Assembly: GCA_905479395.1 (NCBI GenBank)
Contig: CAJQMI010000063.1
Span: 1-33,401, forward strand
Source of the DNA: an uncultured Flavobacteriales bacterium
GTDB lineage: Bacteria; Bacteroidota; Bacteroidia; Flavobacteriales_D; Sanyastnellaceae
DNA: 33,401 nt
Direction: 5' to 3'
A model generated the notes under the pieces. It did no database searches. It was not told where the DNA came from and saw only the letters and a list, made by a program, of their open reading frames with translations. This document shows positions 7,413 through 15,140 of the stretch, piece after piece; the first letter of the stretch is position 1; every line of letters begins with the position of its first letter. The position numbers and the translations under genes were made by a program.

Positions 7413-9815
7413 ATGAAACACTTTTTACCCTTGGCGTTAATGGTAATGTTCTTCAGTACGAGCTTTGCTCAACTGACGGGCATTTCGGTAGAGGAATACG
7501 TTGACCACAGTACGACTGGTATTGCTGAATTGGAAGGCATGATTACCTACCGAGTTTTTGTTGACTGCACGAGTCCAATGGATGAGGTTTCAGCCATTTA
7601 TGGCGATGCAACGGCACCTTTAACCCTAACATCAACAGAAGGTTTTTACCAAGATGTATTTGGTGAGTCTTACGGATGGAACATCAACCCGGCTTTTTTC
7701 AGCGCTTTTGCAGCTTTGGAATATGACTCCTGGTTGACCATCGGATCTGAAGACAACGTTGTCTTAGGAACGCACAACACAGTCGGACTCGATATGTCCA
7801 ACTTCGATGCGGGTGGTGACTTAATTGTCGACAATTCTCTCGGCGGCTCATGGTTTACACTTTTCGGAGATGCTGCAGCCCAAGCTGGAGACGACCTGAA
7901 GGTTTTGATTGCACAATTGACCATTCCTGCAGGGTCCTCTTTCACAGGAAACTTCAATGTTCAAATGTTTGATAACGGCGTCCAAGCAAACTCTACGCAA
8001 TACCCGGCAGTTCCATTCAGCTCTGCAGCAGATGCTGTTTTTGGTTGCATGGACCCTGAAGCAACAAATTACAATGCAGACGCAACTGAGCAAGGGGAGG
8101 TTTGCACATACCCTTGCGCACTTGCGTTGACCGTTTCAGATGTCATGGGCACGAGCTGTCCTGGAGCTGTTGACGGTGAGGTTGTCGTTACAGCAACAGG
8201 CGAGCAACTGGGTGTTTTGTTTCAAATAGACGGAAACTCAGCTGAATTGGTTGTTGGAAATTTCGATGAACTTGCAGGTGGAATGTACACTGTATTTGCG
8301 ACTGACGGAGCAGGTTGTGCTGACTCTGCGGAAGTTGAGATTCTAGTGCCAGAAGCAATATCTATTGCCGCATCTATGACAGAATCTGTAAGTTGCTCAG
8401 GCGATGAAGATGCGCAAGTGTCTGGAACAGCTACTGGTGGTACAGGTGCTTTGACCTTTAGTTTGTCCGCTGATTTCATCGTCTCTTCAGATGAGCTGTT
8501 GTTCGACGGTCTTGGAGCGGGTGCGTTCACTGTTTATGCGCAGGACAGCAATGGATGTCAAGCAATGGGCGACATCATTACCATTCAAAACCCAGACCCT
8601 GTCTTTGTAGCTGTCGCAGGTGGACAAGGCGCAATTTTAGGTGCGACTTGTTCTTACTCCGAAGACGGTATTGCCAACGTTCTCGCTGGCGGTGGCTCTG
8701 GAAATGGCGTTTACACATTTAGTTCAAACGGTGTTGATTTCTCAGACGCCAACGTTTTGAACCTCGGACCAGGTTCTTACACGTTCTATGCCATGGACGT
8801 GAACGGTTGCATGGGACAAACAGCAAATGAGTTTGTGGTTACAGGACCTGATGCATTGGTGATCTCATCAAATGCCTCTGCTATCACTTGCAATGGTGAT
8901 ACAGATGGTGCTGTTTCTTTTGATGCCACCGGAGGCAATGGCGGATTGGTATTTTCATTCAACGGTGGTGTTGCTACGGACTCTGTATCGTCCTACTCAG
9001 ATTTGGCTCCAGGTGACTATTCACTCGTAGTCTTCGATTCAGAAGGTTGCGAAGCCACCGAAACCATCATTATTGATGGTGCTAGTCTTGTCGAAGCAAC
9101 TGCAATTGTCAGCAATGTTTCATGTTTTGGAGAAGTTGACGGTTCTGTCGAAGTCGGCGCAATTGGTGGTACTTCTCTCTATGAGTACAGTGATGACGGA
9201 GCTGAATTTGGAAGTTCTGCGCTCTATGCTGATTTGGAAGCTGGAACGTACACATTCTATGTTCAGGACTCCAATGGTTGTGAATCAAGCATTGATGCTA
9301 CAATTGAAGAGCCGGCTCCAGTCGCTGTAACGGGCAGTATCTCCAATGATACAGGTGCTGGTGATGGAGAATTGGATGTAACTGCTTCGGGTGGTGATGG
9401 TGATTATTCCTACAGCTGGTCTGGACCGGACAATTTCACAAGTGCTGATGAAGATTTGACAGGAATTGCAAGCGGTGAATACACAGTTGTAGTTACAGAT
9501 GGAAATGGCTGTTCGACTACAGAAACATTCGGCGTTCCGGTTGGAATCGTTGAATGGAGTTTCTTGCAAACAGTTCAGGTCAGCCCGAACCCGAGCAATG
9601 GAATCGTAAATGTTACACTGAACGGTGCAACTGGAGAAGACGTAGCCTTCACGCTATTTGATGCTCAAGGACGCAACGTCTGGAGTCAAAACACATTCAA
9701 TGCTCTAGGCCAAGTTCGATTGGTTGCAGATTTCCAAGGAGTTGCCAATGGCATCTACCAATTGCAAATGTTGTCAGGTACATCCCGACACACAGTGCAG
9801 TTGATCAAGCAATAA
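7413..9815 (+). CDS. Secreted T9SS protein: DSW domain, one Cys-rich unit, six SprB-like repeats
   Basis: This is an 800-residue surface or secreted protein. A signal peptide covers 1-20 (cleavage after SFAQ). Residues 22-209 are copy A of the ~190-residue unnamed 'DSW domain' (MITYRVFVD, DEVSAIYG, YDSWLTIG, GGSWFTL, GDDLKVLI, FNVQMF). One Cys-rich unit follows at 211-231 (GCMDPEATNYNADATEQ). Six SprB-like repeats of ~80 residues occupy 235-313, 314-394, 395-478, 479-556, 557-635 and 636-708. Most open with a Cys plus a 'DG' motif and end with PGxYxxxVxDxxGC. Residues 717-800 are a T9SS sorting domain (VQVSPNPSNGIV...GIYQLQML). SprB repeats occur in the mobile gliding adhesin of Flavobacterium, so an adhesin role is inferred. 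It is followed by its own terminator. Confidence 0.85.
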   Translation: MKHFLPLALMVMFFSTSFAQLTGISVEEYVDHSTTGIAELEGMITYRVFVDCTSPMDEVSAIYGDATAPLTLTSTEGFYQDVFGESYGWNINPAFFSAFAALEYDSWLTIGSEDNVVLGTHNTVGLDMSNFDAGGDLIVDNSLGGSWFTLFGDAAAQAGDDLKVLIAQLTIPAGSSFTGNFNVQMFDNGVQANSTQYPAVPFSSAADAVFGCMDPEATNYNADATEQGEVCTYPCALALTVSDVMGTSCPGAVDGEVVVTATGEQLGVLFQIDGNSAELVVGNFDELAGGMYTVFATDGAGCADSAEVEILVPEAISIAASMTESVSCSGDEDAQVSGTATGGTGALTFSLSADFIVSSDELLFDGLGAGAFTVYAQDSNGCQAMGDIITIQNPDPVFVAVAGGQGAILGATCSYSEDGIANVLAGGGSGNGVYTFSSNGVDFSDANVLNLGPGSYTFYAMDVNGCMGQTANEFVVTGPDALVISSNASAITCNGDTDGAVSFDATGGNGGLVFSFNGGVATDSVSSYSDLAPGDYSLVVFDSEGCEATETIIIDGASLVEATAIVSNVSCFGEVDGSVEVGAIGGTSLYEYSDDGAEFGSSALYADLEAGTYTFYVQDSNGCESSIDATIEEPAPVAVTGSISNDTGAGDGELDVTASGGDGDYSYSWSGPDNFTSADEDLTGIASGEYTVVVTDGNGCSTTETFGVPVGIVEWSFLQTVQVSPNPSNGIVNVTLNGATGEDVAFTLFDAQGRNVWSQNTFNALGQVRLVADFQGVANGIYQLQMLSGTSRHTVQLIKQ

Positions 9816-9830
9816 TCGCTGATACATTCG

Positions 9831-9861
9831 AAAAGGGAGGCTCTGGCCTCCCTTTTTTTTT
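9831..9861 (+). terminator. Rho-independent terminator after the 800-aa gene
   Basis: A 7-bp GC stem (9835-9841 with 9846-9852) is extended by an A4/T4 pairing and followed by a run of nine T residues, 15 bases after the stop codon. Confidence 0.92.
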
Positions 9862-9870
9862 GCCCTAAAT

Positions 9871-9903
9871 TTTGTAACCACAGAACGCATTCGCTCGTAT
9901 TTG
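9871..9903 (+). promoter_or_regulatory. Probable promoter of the 1697-aa T9SS protein
   Basis: A -33 TTTG (9871-9874) is followed after 21 bases by CGTATTTG (9896-9903). The spacing is right for Bacteroidetes, but the first two bases of the -7 element deviate from TA. The start codon at 9926 is 22 bases downstream. Confidence 0.45.
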
Positions 9904-9925
9904 AAGTAATTCAATATGCGTAGCT

Positions 9926-12900
9926 ATGAAATCAAGCTCTTTTTGTTTTTCAGTGATTGTGTCTTTTTTGATTGCCTTTATCAGTTGCTCTTTCACGAAA
10001 GCAGTTGCTCAGGCAACGTTCTCCGTCGAGGAGTATATGATCCATGGAGAGGGCCAAGGAGTCCCCGAATTGGCGGGAATGACTACTTATCGGATCTACG
10101 TTGATCTCGAGAATGAATTGGATTTTGTCTCCGCGCTTTATGGTGGAAATGAAAGTCCATTCGTTCTCAATTTGGAGGAGCCAATGTTCAATAGCCCTTT
10201 CACAACTGGCGGAACATCTGGCGGTGTCATCGCAATCGTTGCGTCTTATTTTCCAGAAGTGGCTTTTGATAGCTGGTTCACAATAGGCTTAGAAAATGCT
10301 CCTTCTGCCATTGGTCAGATGGATGTCTCCGTTTTGGAAAGTGATGAGCAACCTTTCGTCGGAAGTTTTGTAGCAGGTTCGGAACATGACGGTTTGGGTT
10401 TTGAAATAAATGATGAAATGGGTGGCGCTTGGTTTGTATTGAATGGCACAACGAATGGCTTCGCCGGAGATGATTTGCGCGTACTGGTGATGCAAATCAC
10501 AACTTCAGCTGTTCCATCTGGTATTTTGAATGCCCAGGTGATTCCAGCAGACGGCTCCTCAGATTCCGAACAGCTTCAGCAAGGGTTCAATGGCACAGAA
10601 GTCTGGGACTTAATGCCCCCAGCGGCTGTGGGAGGGTGCACAGATCCTGTCGCATGCAATTATGATGAAACCGCCACGGAAGATGATGGCTCATGTATCT
10701 ACGAAAACTGCCAGGGTTGCACAGATGTTTTTGCATGCAATTATGACGAGCAAGCAGAAACGGACAATGGCACCTGTGAATACGTCACTTGTCTGGGATG
10801 CACGGATTCAGCTGCTTGTAATTTTGACGCAGATGCGGTTTACAATGACGGATCATGCGATTATAGCAGCTGCTTGAACAATGGGTGCACGAATGCACTG
10901 GCTTGTAATTATGATTCCGAGGCTGAAACAGACGATGGTTCTTGTGAATTTTCCACATGTGTAGGCTGCATGGATGAATTGGCCGATAACTATGATGCCA
11001 CAGCCACTCAGGACAACGGCTCTTGTGAATATTATGGGTGTACCAATCCTTTGGCCTGTAACTTCAATTTGATGGCCAATGTGCCTGATGGCTCTTGTGA
11101 TTTTACTTCATGTGTTGGGTGCATGAATCCCGAAGCCTGCAATTATTCACCAGATTTCACCATCTCAAGCCCAACGACCTGCGTATTTCAAGAGGAGTAC
11201 TATGATTGCAATGGCGCGTGTTTGAATGATTCCGACGAGGATGGGATTTGCAATGAATTGGAATTGCTCGGATGCACGAACCCCAATGCAGACAATTATG
11301 ATGACAATGCGACAGAGGATGATGGCACGTGCATAATGCCTGTTATAGGGTGCACCAATCCATTCGCTTGTAATTTTAATCCGGCGGCTAATGAGAGTGA
11401 TGGGTCTTGTGATTTTGTGTCGTGCACTGGCTGCACCAATGAGGACGCCTGCAATTTTGATCCGGAAGCCACTGTCTCAAACAATGGGGTTTGTATTTAC
11501 CCTGAATTTGCGCTCGATTGCAATGGAGATTGCCTGATGGATAATGACTTTGATGGAATTTGCAATGAACTTGAAATTCTGGGGTGTACGGATGCAATGG
11601 CTACAAACTTTATTGCTGTCGCCACGGAAAATGATGGTTCTTGCAATTATCCAGCCGTGTGCAATGATCCAGAGGCGTGCAACTATAGTGCTTATGAGGG
11701 TTACTGCATTTCCATAGAACCTTACATCACGCATGATGGAGCAGTTGGAGATTCCGATTTGACAGGGTACACCACTTATCGAATCTATGCATTGTGTGAG
11801 AATGAGTCAGATTTTGTGAGTGCTGTTGCGGGGGATGAGGATTTCCCAACGAACATTTATTCTTCCACATCTTTTTTTCAGCACCCCGCTGGGTCGGTTT
11901 TGGCAGAAGGAAGCAATCCTCTGGTTTTTCCTTTTATTCCCGATGCGGAATATGATTCATGGGTAACCATTGGTTTGGATGGTCCTGTAGGTGGAGGCAC
12001 AGGAGAATCGGGAGTGAGTCTATTGGAAGGCAACGAGCCTTGGATTGCACCATTTGAGAATGGTGAATCCCTAACGATCAACGACGACCTTGGGGGCGTT
12101 TGGTACGTTCTAAGTGGCGCAACGAATGGCGTCGCAGGTGAAGACCTAAAAGTTTTGCTTGGCCAATTCACCACAGATGGCATCTTGGGAGGACAGATGT
12201 ATGTGCAGTTTTTTGAAAATGGTGATGGGGTCAACGGTGCGTTTAACAAAACGATTGCTTTGCAAGATGCCTGCATTTCTCCTGCGACAGAAACCTGCTC
12301 ATTCCCAGAGGAATTCTTGAATTGCGATGGCGATTGTTTGACTGATTCTGATGGAGATGCCATCTGCGATGAATTTGAAATAGCAGGCTGCACGGATGAA
12401 TCGGCCAATAACTACAATGCACAAGCCACGGATGAAGATGGGTCTTGTGACTTTACAATTGATCCTTGCTCACCTGATGTAACTGCACCAGTTTTCACAT
12501 TCGTTCCAGCAGATTCAACGGTATTGTGCAGCCAACCAATGCCTTCAACCATGGCACAGGCGCTTGACGAGTGTGACCAAAGTGTTCAAGTCATGTTTGT
12601 GGATGGTCCAATTGAATTTGTTTTCGACTGTCCTCCATTCAACTATTTGTGCACACGAACGTTTTACGCAACTGATGACGCAGGAAATGTCGCTGAGGCA
12701 CAGCAACTGATCACAGTTGCAGATACCTTAGCTCCTGAGTTTTTAAACTTGCCAGCTGACATGTTGTATGTGAATGAGTTGGAAGGTGAGGAGATTCCTG
12801 ATGCGTTTATTGTTGTTCAGGACGCATGCGATAGCAATGCCGATTGGCTTGCCACAGACGTTTTAGTGAGTTCTGACGGAACAACTGCCGTTTATGAGCG

Positions 12901-15019
12901 CACTTATGTCGCGACTGATGCCTGCGGAAATGAATCTTCTTGGCAGCAGATGATTGAAGTTTTATTGATGCTGTCAGGTTGCACGGACGCTCTTGCCTGC
13001 AATTTTGATGAAGCAGCTAACTCCGATGATGGCTCCTGCTTGTATCCTCAAGATTATGTGGATTGTGAAGGCCTATGTCTGAATGACTCAGATGGTGATG
13101 GTGTTTGTGATGAGCTCGAAATTCTCGGATGTACATCCTCCAATGCCTGCAATTATGCCGAAATCGCTACCGATGAAGACGGTTCGTGTGACTTTTGCTC
13201 TTGTGCTGAGGACGATGTGCCTGTTTTTGGATTGCAGATTGACACGGTTCAGGTGCATTCAGCTGGCTCATTGGATGGCATGGTGACGTATCGATTTTAT
13301 GCAACTACTGAGAACTCAGATGACTTCGTGTCCTCCGTGTATGGAAACGATGTGGATACGTTATCCATTCAATCTTCTACGAGTTGGTATCAGAATGAAA
13401 TGGGCGCTTTGCTGCCACAAAATATAAATCCTGCGTTGGTTTCAACATTTCCGGAATTGGCTTTTGATAGTTGGTTGACCATCGGTCTTGATGGACCGGC
13501 CACGGAAGAAGAGAATACAGTCAATACGGTTGGTGCGCCTGGAGAGGCGAGTTGGACAGCAGGCTTTGAGTCAGGTGAGGATGTGTTCTTGAATGATGCT
13601 GTAGGCGGCGCTTGGTTTATTCTCAACGGCGGCAACAACGGTGTTGCGGGGGATGATCTGAAAGTATTGATTGCACAATTGACCACTGATGGCGAGATTT
13701 CCGGGCAGTTGAATGTTCAAATTTTTGAACAAGGTTCGAATGCCGCTTCGAGCACGCACCATTTCATGTTTGAAGGAGCGGTTTGGACGAATTCAACGAG
13801 CAACGCAAACGCATGCGGATGCACGGATGATGAGGCGATGAATTTTGATGCAAATGCAGATTATGATGATGGCTCTTGTGTGTCGCCCGTATTGGGATGC
13901 ACCGATCCGGTAGCCTGCAATTTTGACGCTTTGGCAGATTTGGATGATTCAAGTTGTGTATTCGCTCAACCTGAACTCAATTGCGAGGGCATTTGCCTGA
14001 TAGATACGGATGGCGATGGGGTATGCGACGCCTTCGAAGTGTTGGGTTGCACAGATGAAGAAGCATGCAATTATGCTGCAGAAGCAACAGACGATGATGA
14101 ATCGTGCGTGTATGCTGACTTCGCATTGGATTGTGATGGCAACTGCTTGGCTGATTCTGATGGCGATGGAGTGTGCGATGAGAATGAAGTATTTGGCTGC
14201 ACCGATGAGGCTGCATTGAATTTCGTTGCAGTTGCGACCGAAGACGATGGCTCTTGCGCATATTGTGCCGTGGAGGCGAGTGTCGCTATTTCAGATGTTC
14301 TCTGCAATGGAGGTGCGGATGGTTCAGCTGTCGTTTCTGTGACGGGCGCATACCCACTGGACAGCGACCTTCAGTTTATGTTGCTTCCCGATGGAGAATT
14401 AACGGAAGATTCGATCTTTGCAGGTTTGGTTGCTGGTTCTTACGAGATCGTCGCCTTGGATGCATCTGGTTGTTCTGATACGATTGCGTTCGACGTGGAG
14501 GAACCTGAGGCTCTGCAAGTGCTGTTGAACGAAGTCAATGGATCTGAAGTTGGACAATTTGACGGAAGCATTCAAGTCGAAGTCATAGGAGGTTCAGGGA
14601 TATACGAGTATGATTGGTCCCTGGAAGGAAACGATGCGTTCACGTCCAACGAACAAAATGTGTCTGGGCTCGCACCGGGCACGTATGTGCTAATTGTCGA
14701 GGATTCCAATGGTTGCACGGTGACTTCATTTGACATCACTGTAGAGGCGATTGTTGGACTCAATGAGCAAATGGATGCAACGCTCAATGTTTATCCGAAC
14801 CCGGCCACAAACTATGTCCAGTTGGAGTGGAGCATGCAAGCCCATTGGTCGCGACTTTCGGTTTATGATGTGCGTGGAAAATTGGTCCATGAAGCGCCTT
14901 CGATCGTTGCCGGAAATAACCTGCAGATTGATGTAAGTCATTGGGAGACAGGGATGTATTTTATTCGTATTTCGAATGAGAGCCAACAACAACAGATTCA
15001 ATTCCTCAAGGAACACTGA
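9926..15019 (+). CDS. Giant secreted T9SS protein: three DSW domains, 19 Cys-rich units, Cys-bearing EF-hand-like loops, two SprB-like repeats
   Basis: This 1697-residue surface protein has a signal peptide at 1-29 (cleavage near AVAQ). DSW domain copies B, C and D lie at 32-228, 596-780 and 1102-1287. Eighteen complete units of the form GCTDxxACNYDxxATxDDGSC, plus one degenerate unit near 578, fill 237-591, 821-841, 1018-1088 and 1298-1444. Between them are six segments of the form CxGxCLxDxDGDGxCDELE, with a 12-residue EF-hand-like loop, at ~428, 532, 800, 1047, 1353 and 1403. Two HYR-like beta domains lie at ~850-932 and 933-1013. Two SprB-like repeats (~1451-1528, 1529-1607) precede the T9SS sorting domain (1616-1697, NVYPNPATNY...GMYFIRI). 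No catalytic domain was recognised. A long Ca2+-stiffened, disulfide-rich adhesin is the likeliest role (inference). It is preceded by a terminator and followed by one, so it appears monocistronic. Confidence 0.87.
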   Translation: MKSSSFCFSVIVSFLIAFISCSFTKAVAQATFSVEEYMIHGEGQGVPELAGMTTYRIYVDLENELDFVSALYGGNESPFVLNLEEPMFNSPFTTGGTSGGVIAIVASYFPEVAFDSWFTIGLENAPSAIGQMDVSVLESDEQPFVGSFVAGSEHDGLGFEINDEMGGAWFVLNGTTNGFAGDDLRVLVMQITTSAVPSGILNAQVIPADGSSDSEQLQQGFNGTEVWDLMPPAAVGGCTDPVACNYDETATEDDGSCIYENCQGCTDVFACNYDEQAETDNGTCEYVTCLGCTDSAACNFDADAVYNDGSCDYSSCLNNGCTNALACNYDSEAETDDGSCEFSTCVGCMDELADNYDATATQDNGSCEYYGCTNPLACNFNLMANVPDGSCDFTSCVGCMNPEACNYSPDFTISSPTTCVFQEEYYDCNGACLNDSDEDGICNELELLGCTNPNADNYDDNATEDDGTCIMPVIGCTNPFACNFNPAANESDGSCDFVSCTGCTNEDACNFDPEATVSNNGVCIYPEFALDCNGDCLMDNDFDGICNELEILGCTDAMATNFIAVATENDGSCNYPAVCNDPEACNYSAYEGYCISIEPYITHDGAVGDSDLTGYTTYRIYALCENESDFVSAVAGDEDFPTNIYSSTSFFQHPAGSVLAEGSNPLVFPFIPDAEYDSWVTIGLDGPVGGGTGESGVSLLEGNEPWIAPFENGESLTINDDLGGVWYVLSGATNGVAGEDLKVLLGQFTTDGILGGQMYVQFFENGDGVNGAFNKTIALQDACISPATETCSFPEEFLNCDGDCLTDSDGDAICDEFEIAGCTDESANNYNAQATDEDGSCDFTIDPCSPDVTAPVFTFVPADSTVLCSQPMPSTMAQALDECDQSVQVMFVDGPIEFVFDCPPFNYLCTRTFYATDDAGNVAEAQQLITVADTLAPEFLNLPADMLYVNELEGEEIPDAFIVVQDACDSNADWLATDVLVSSDGTTAVYERTYVATDACGNESSWQQMIEVLLMLSGCTDALACNFDEAANSDDGSCLYPQDYVDCEGLCLNDSDGDGVCDELEILGCTSSNACNYAEIATDEDGSCDFCSCAEDDVPVFGLQIDTVQVHSAGSLDGMVTYRFYATTENSDDFVSSVYGNDVDTLSIQSSTSWYQNEMGALLPQNINPALVSTFPELAFDSWLTIGLDGPATEEENTVNTVGAPGEASWTAGFESGEDVFLNDAVGGAWFILNGGNNGVAGDDLKVLIAQLTTDGEISGQLNVQIFEQGSNAASSTHHFMFEGAVWTNSTSNANACGCTDDEAMNFDANADYDDGSCVSPVLGCTDPVACNFDALADLDDSSCVFAQPELNCEGICLIDTDGDGVCDAFEVLGCTDEEACNYAAEATDDDESCVYADFALDCDGNCLADSDGDGVCDENEVFGCTDEAALNFVAVATEDDGSCAYCAVEASVAISDVLCNGGADGSAVVSVTGAYPLDSDLQFMLLPDGELTEDSIFAGLVAGSYEIVALDASGCSDTIAFDVEEPEALQVLLNEVNGSEVGQFDGSIQVEVIGGSGIYEYDWSLEGNDAFTSNEQNVSGLAPGTYVLIVEDSNGCTVTSFDITVEAIVGLNEQMDATLNVYPNPATNYVQLEWSMQAHWSRLSVYDVRGKLVHEAPSIVAGNNLQIDVSHWETGMYFIRISNESQQQQIQFLKEH
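10634..11710 (+). repeat. Cys-rich GCTDxxACNYD repeat array inside the 1697-aa protein
   Basis: About twelve imperfect units of roughly 21 residues (63 bases) are separated by short Cys-containing linkers and two EF-hand-like inserts. At the DNA level the units are diverged, sharing mainly short words such as GATGGCTCTTGTG, so this is an old array rather than a recent expansion. Each unit has three fixed Cys positions. The same module continues in the next gene (15804-16430). Confidence 0.85.
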
Positions 15020-15041
15020 GAATGGTCCACCTTATTATGTG

Positions 15042-15069
15042 AAAAGTCAGCCCAATCGGCTGGCTTTTT
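15042..15069 (+). terminator. Rho-independent terminator after the 1697-aa gene
   Basis: A 7-bp stem with one G-U pair (15046-15052 with 15058-15064) has a 5-base loop, an A4 run before it and five T residues after it, 22 bases past the stop codon. Confidence 0.8.
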
Positions 15070-15140
15070 GCGTTTATCGAATATTAAAAGTCAGGCTTAT
15101 GCCTTAGATTGCTCATCACAACTAAATCTCCTTTTTTGCG

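Noticed and set aside
10634-11710. Possible CRISPR-like or satellite array
   Set aside because: The periodicity is protein-coding (GCTD units), the DNA units are diverged and in frame, and no constant repeat-spacer pattern exists.
11878-12408. 176-codon antisense frame in the 1697-aa T9SS gene
   Set aside because: It is a Ser/Pro-rich shadow of the sense DSW domain, with no start context or homology.
15104-15111. TTAGATTG as a promoter for the 1136-aa gene
   Set aside because: It has two mismatches to the consensus and no -33 element at usable spacing.
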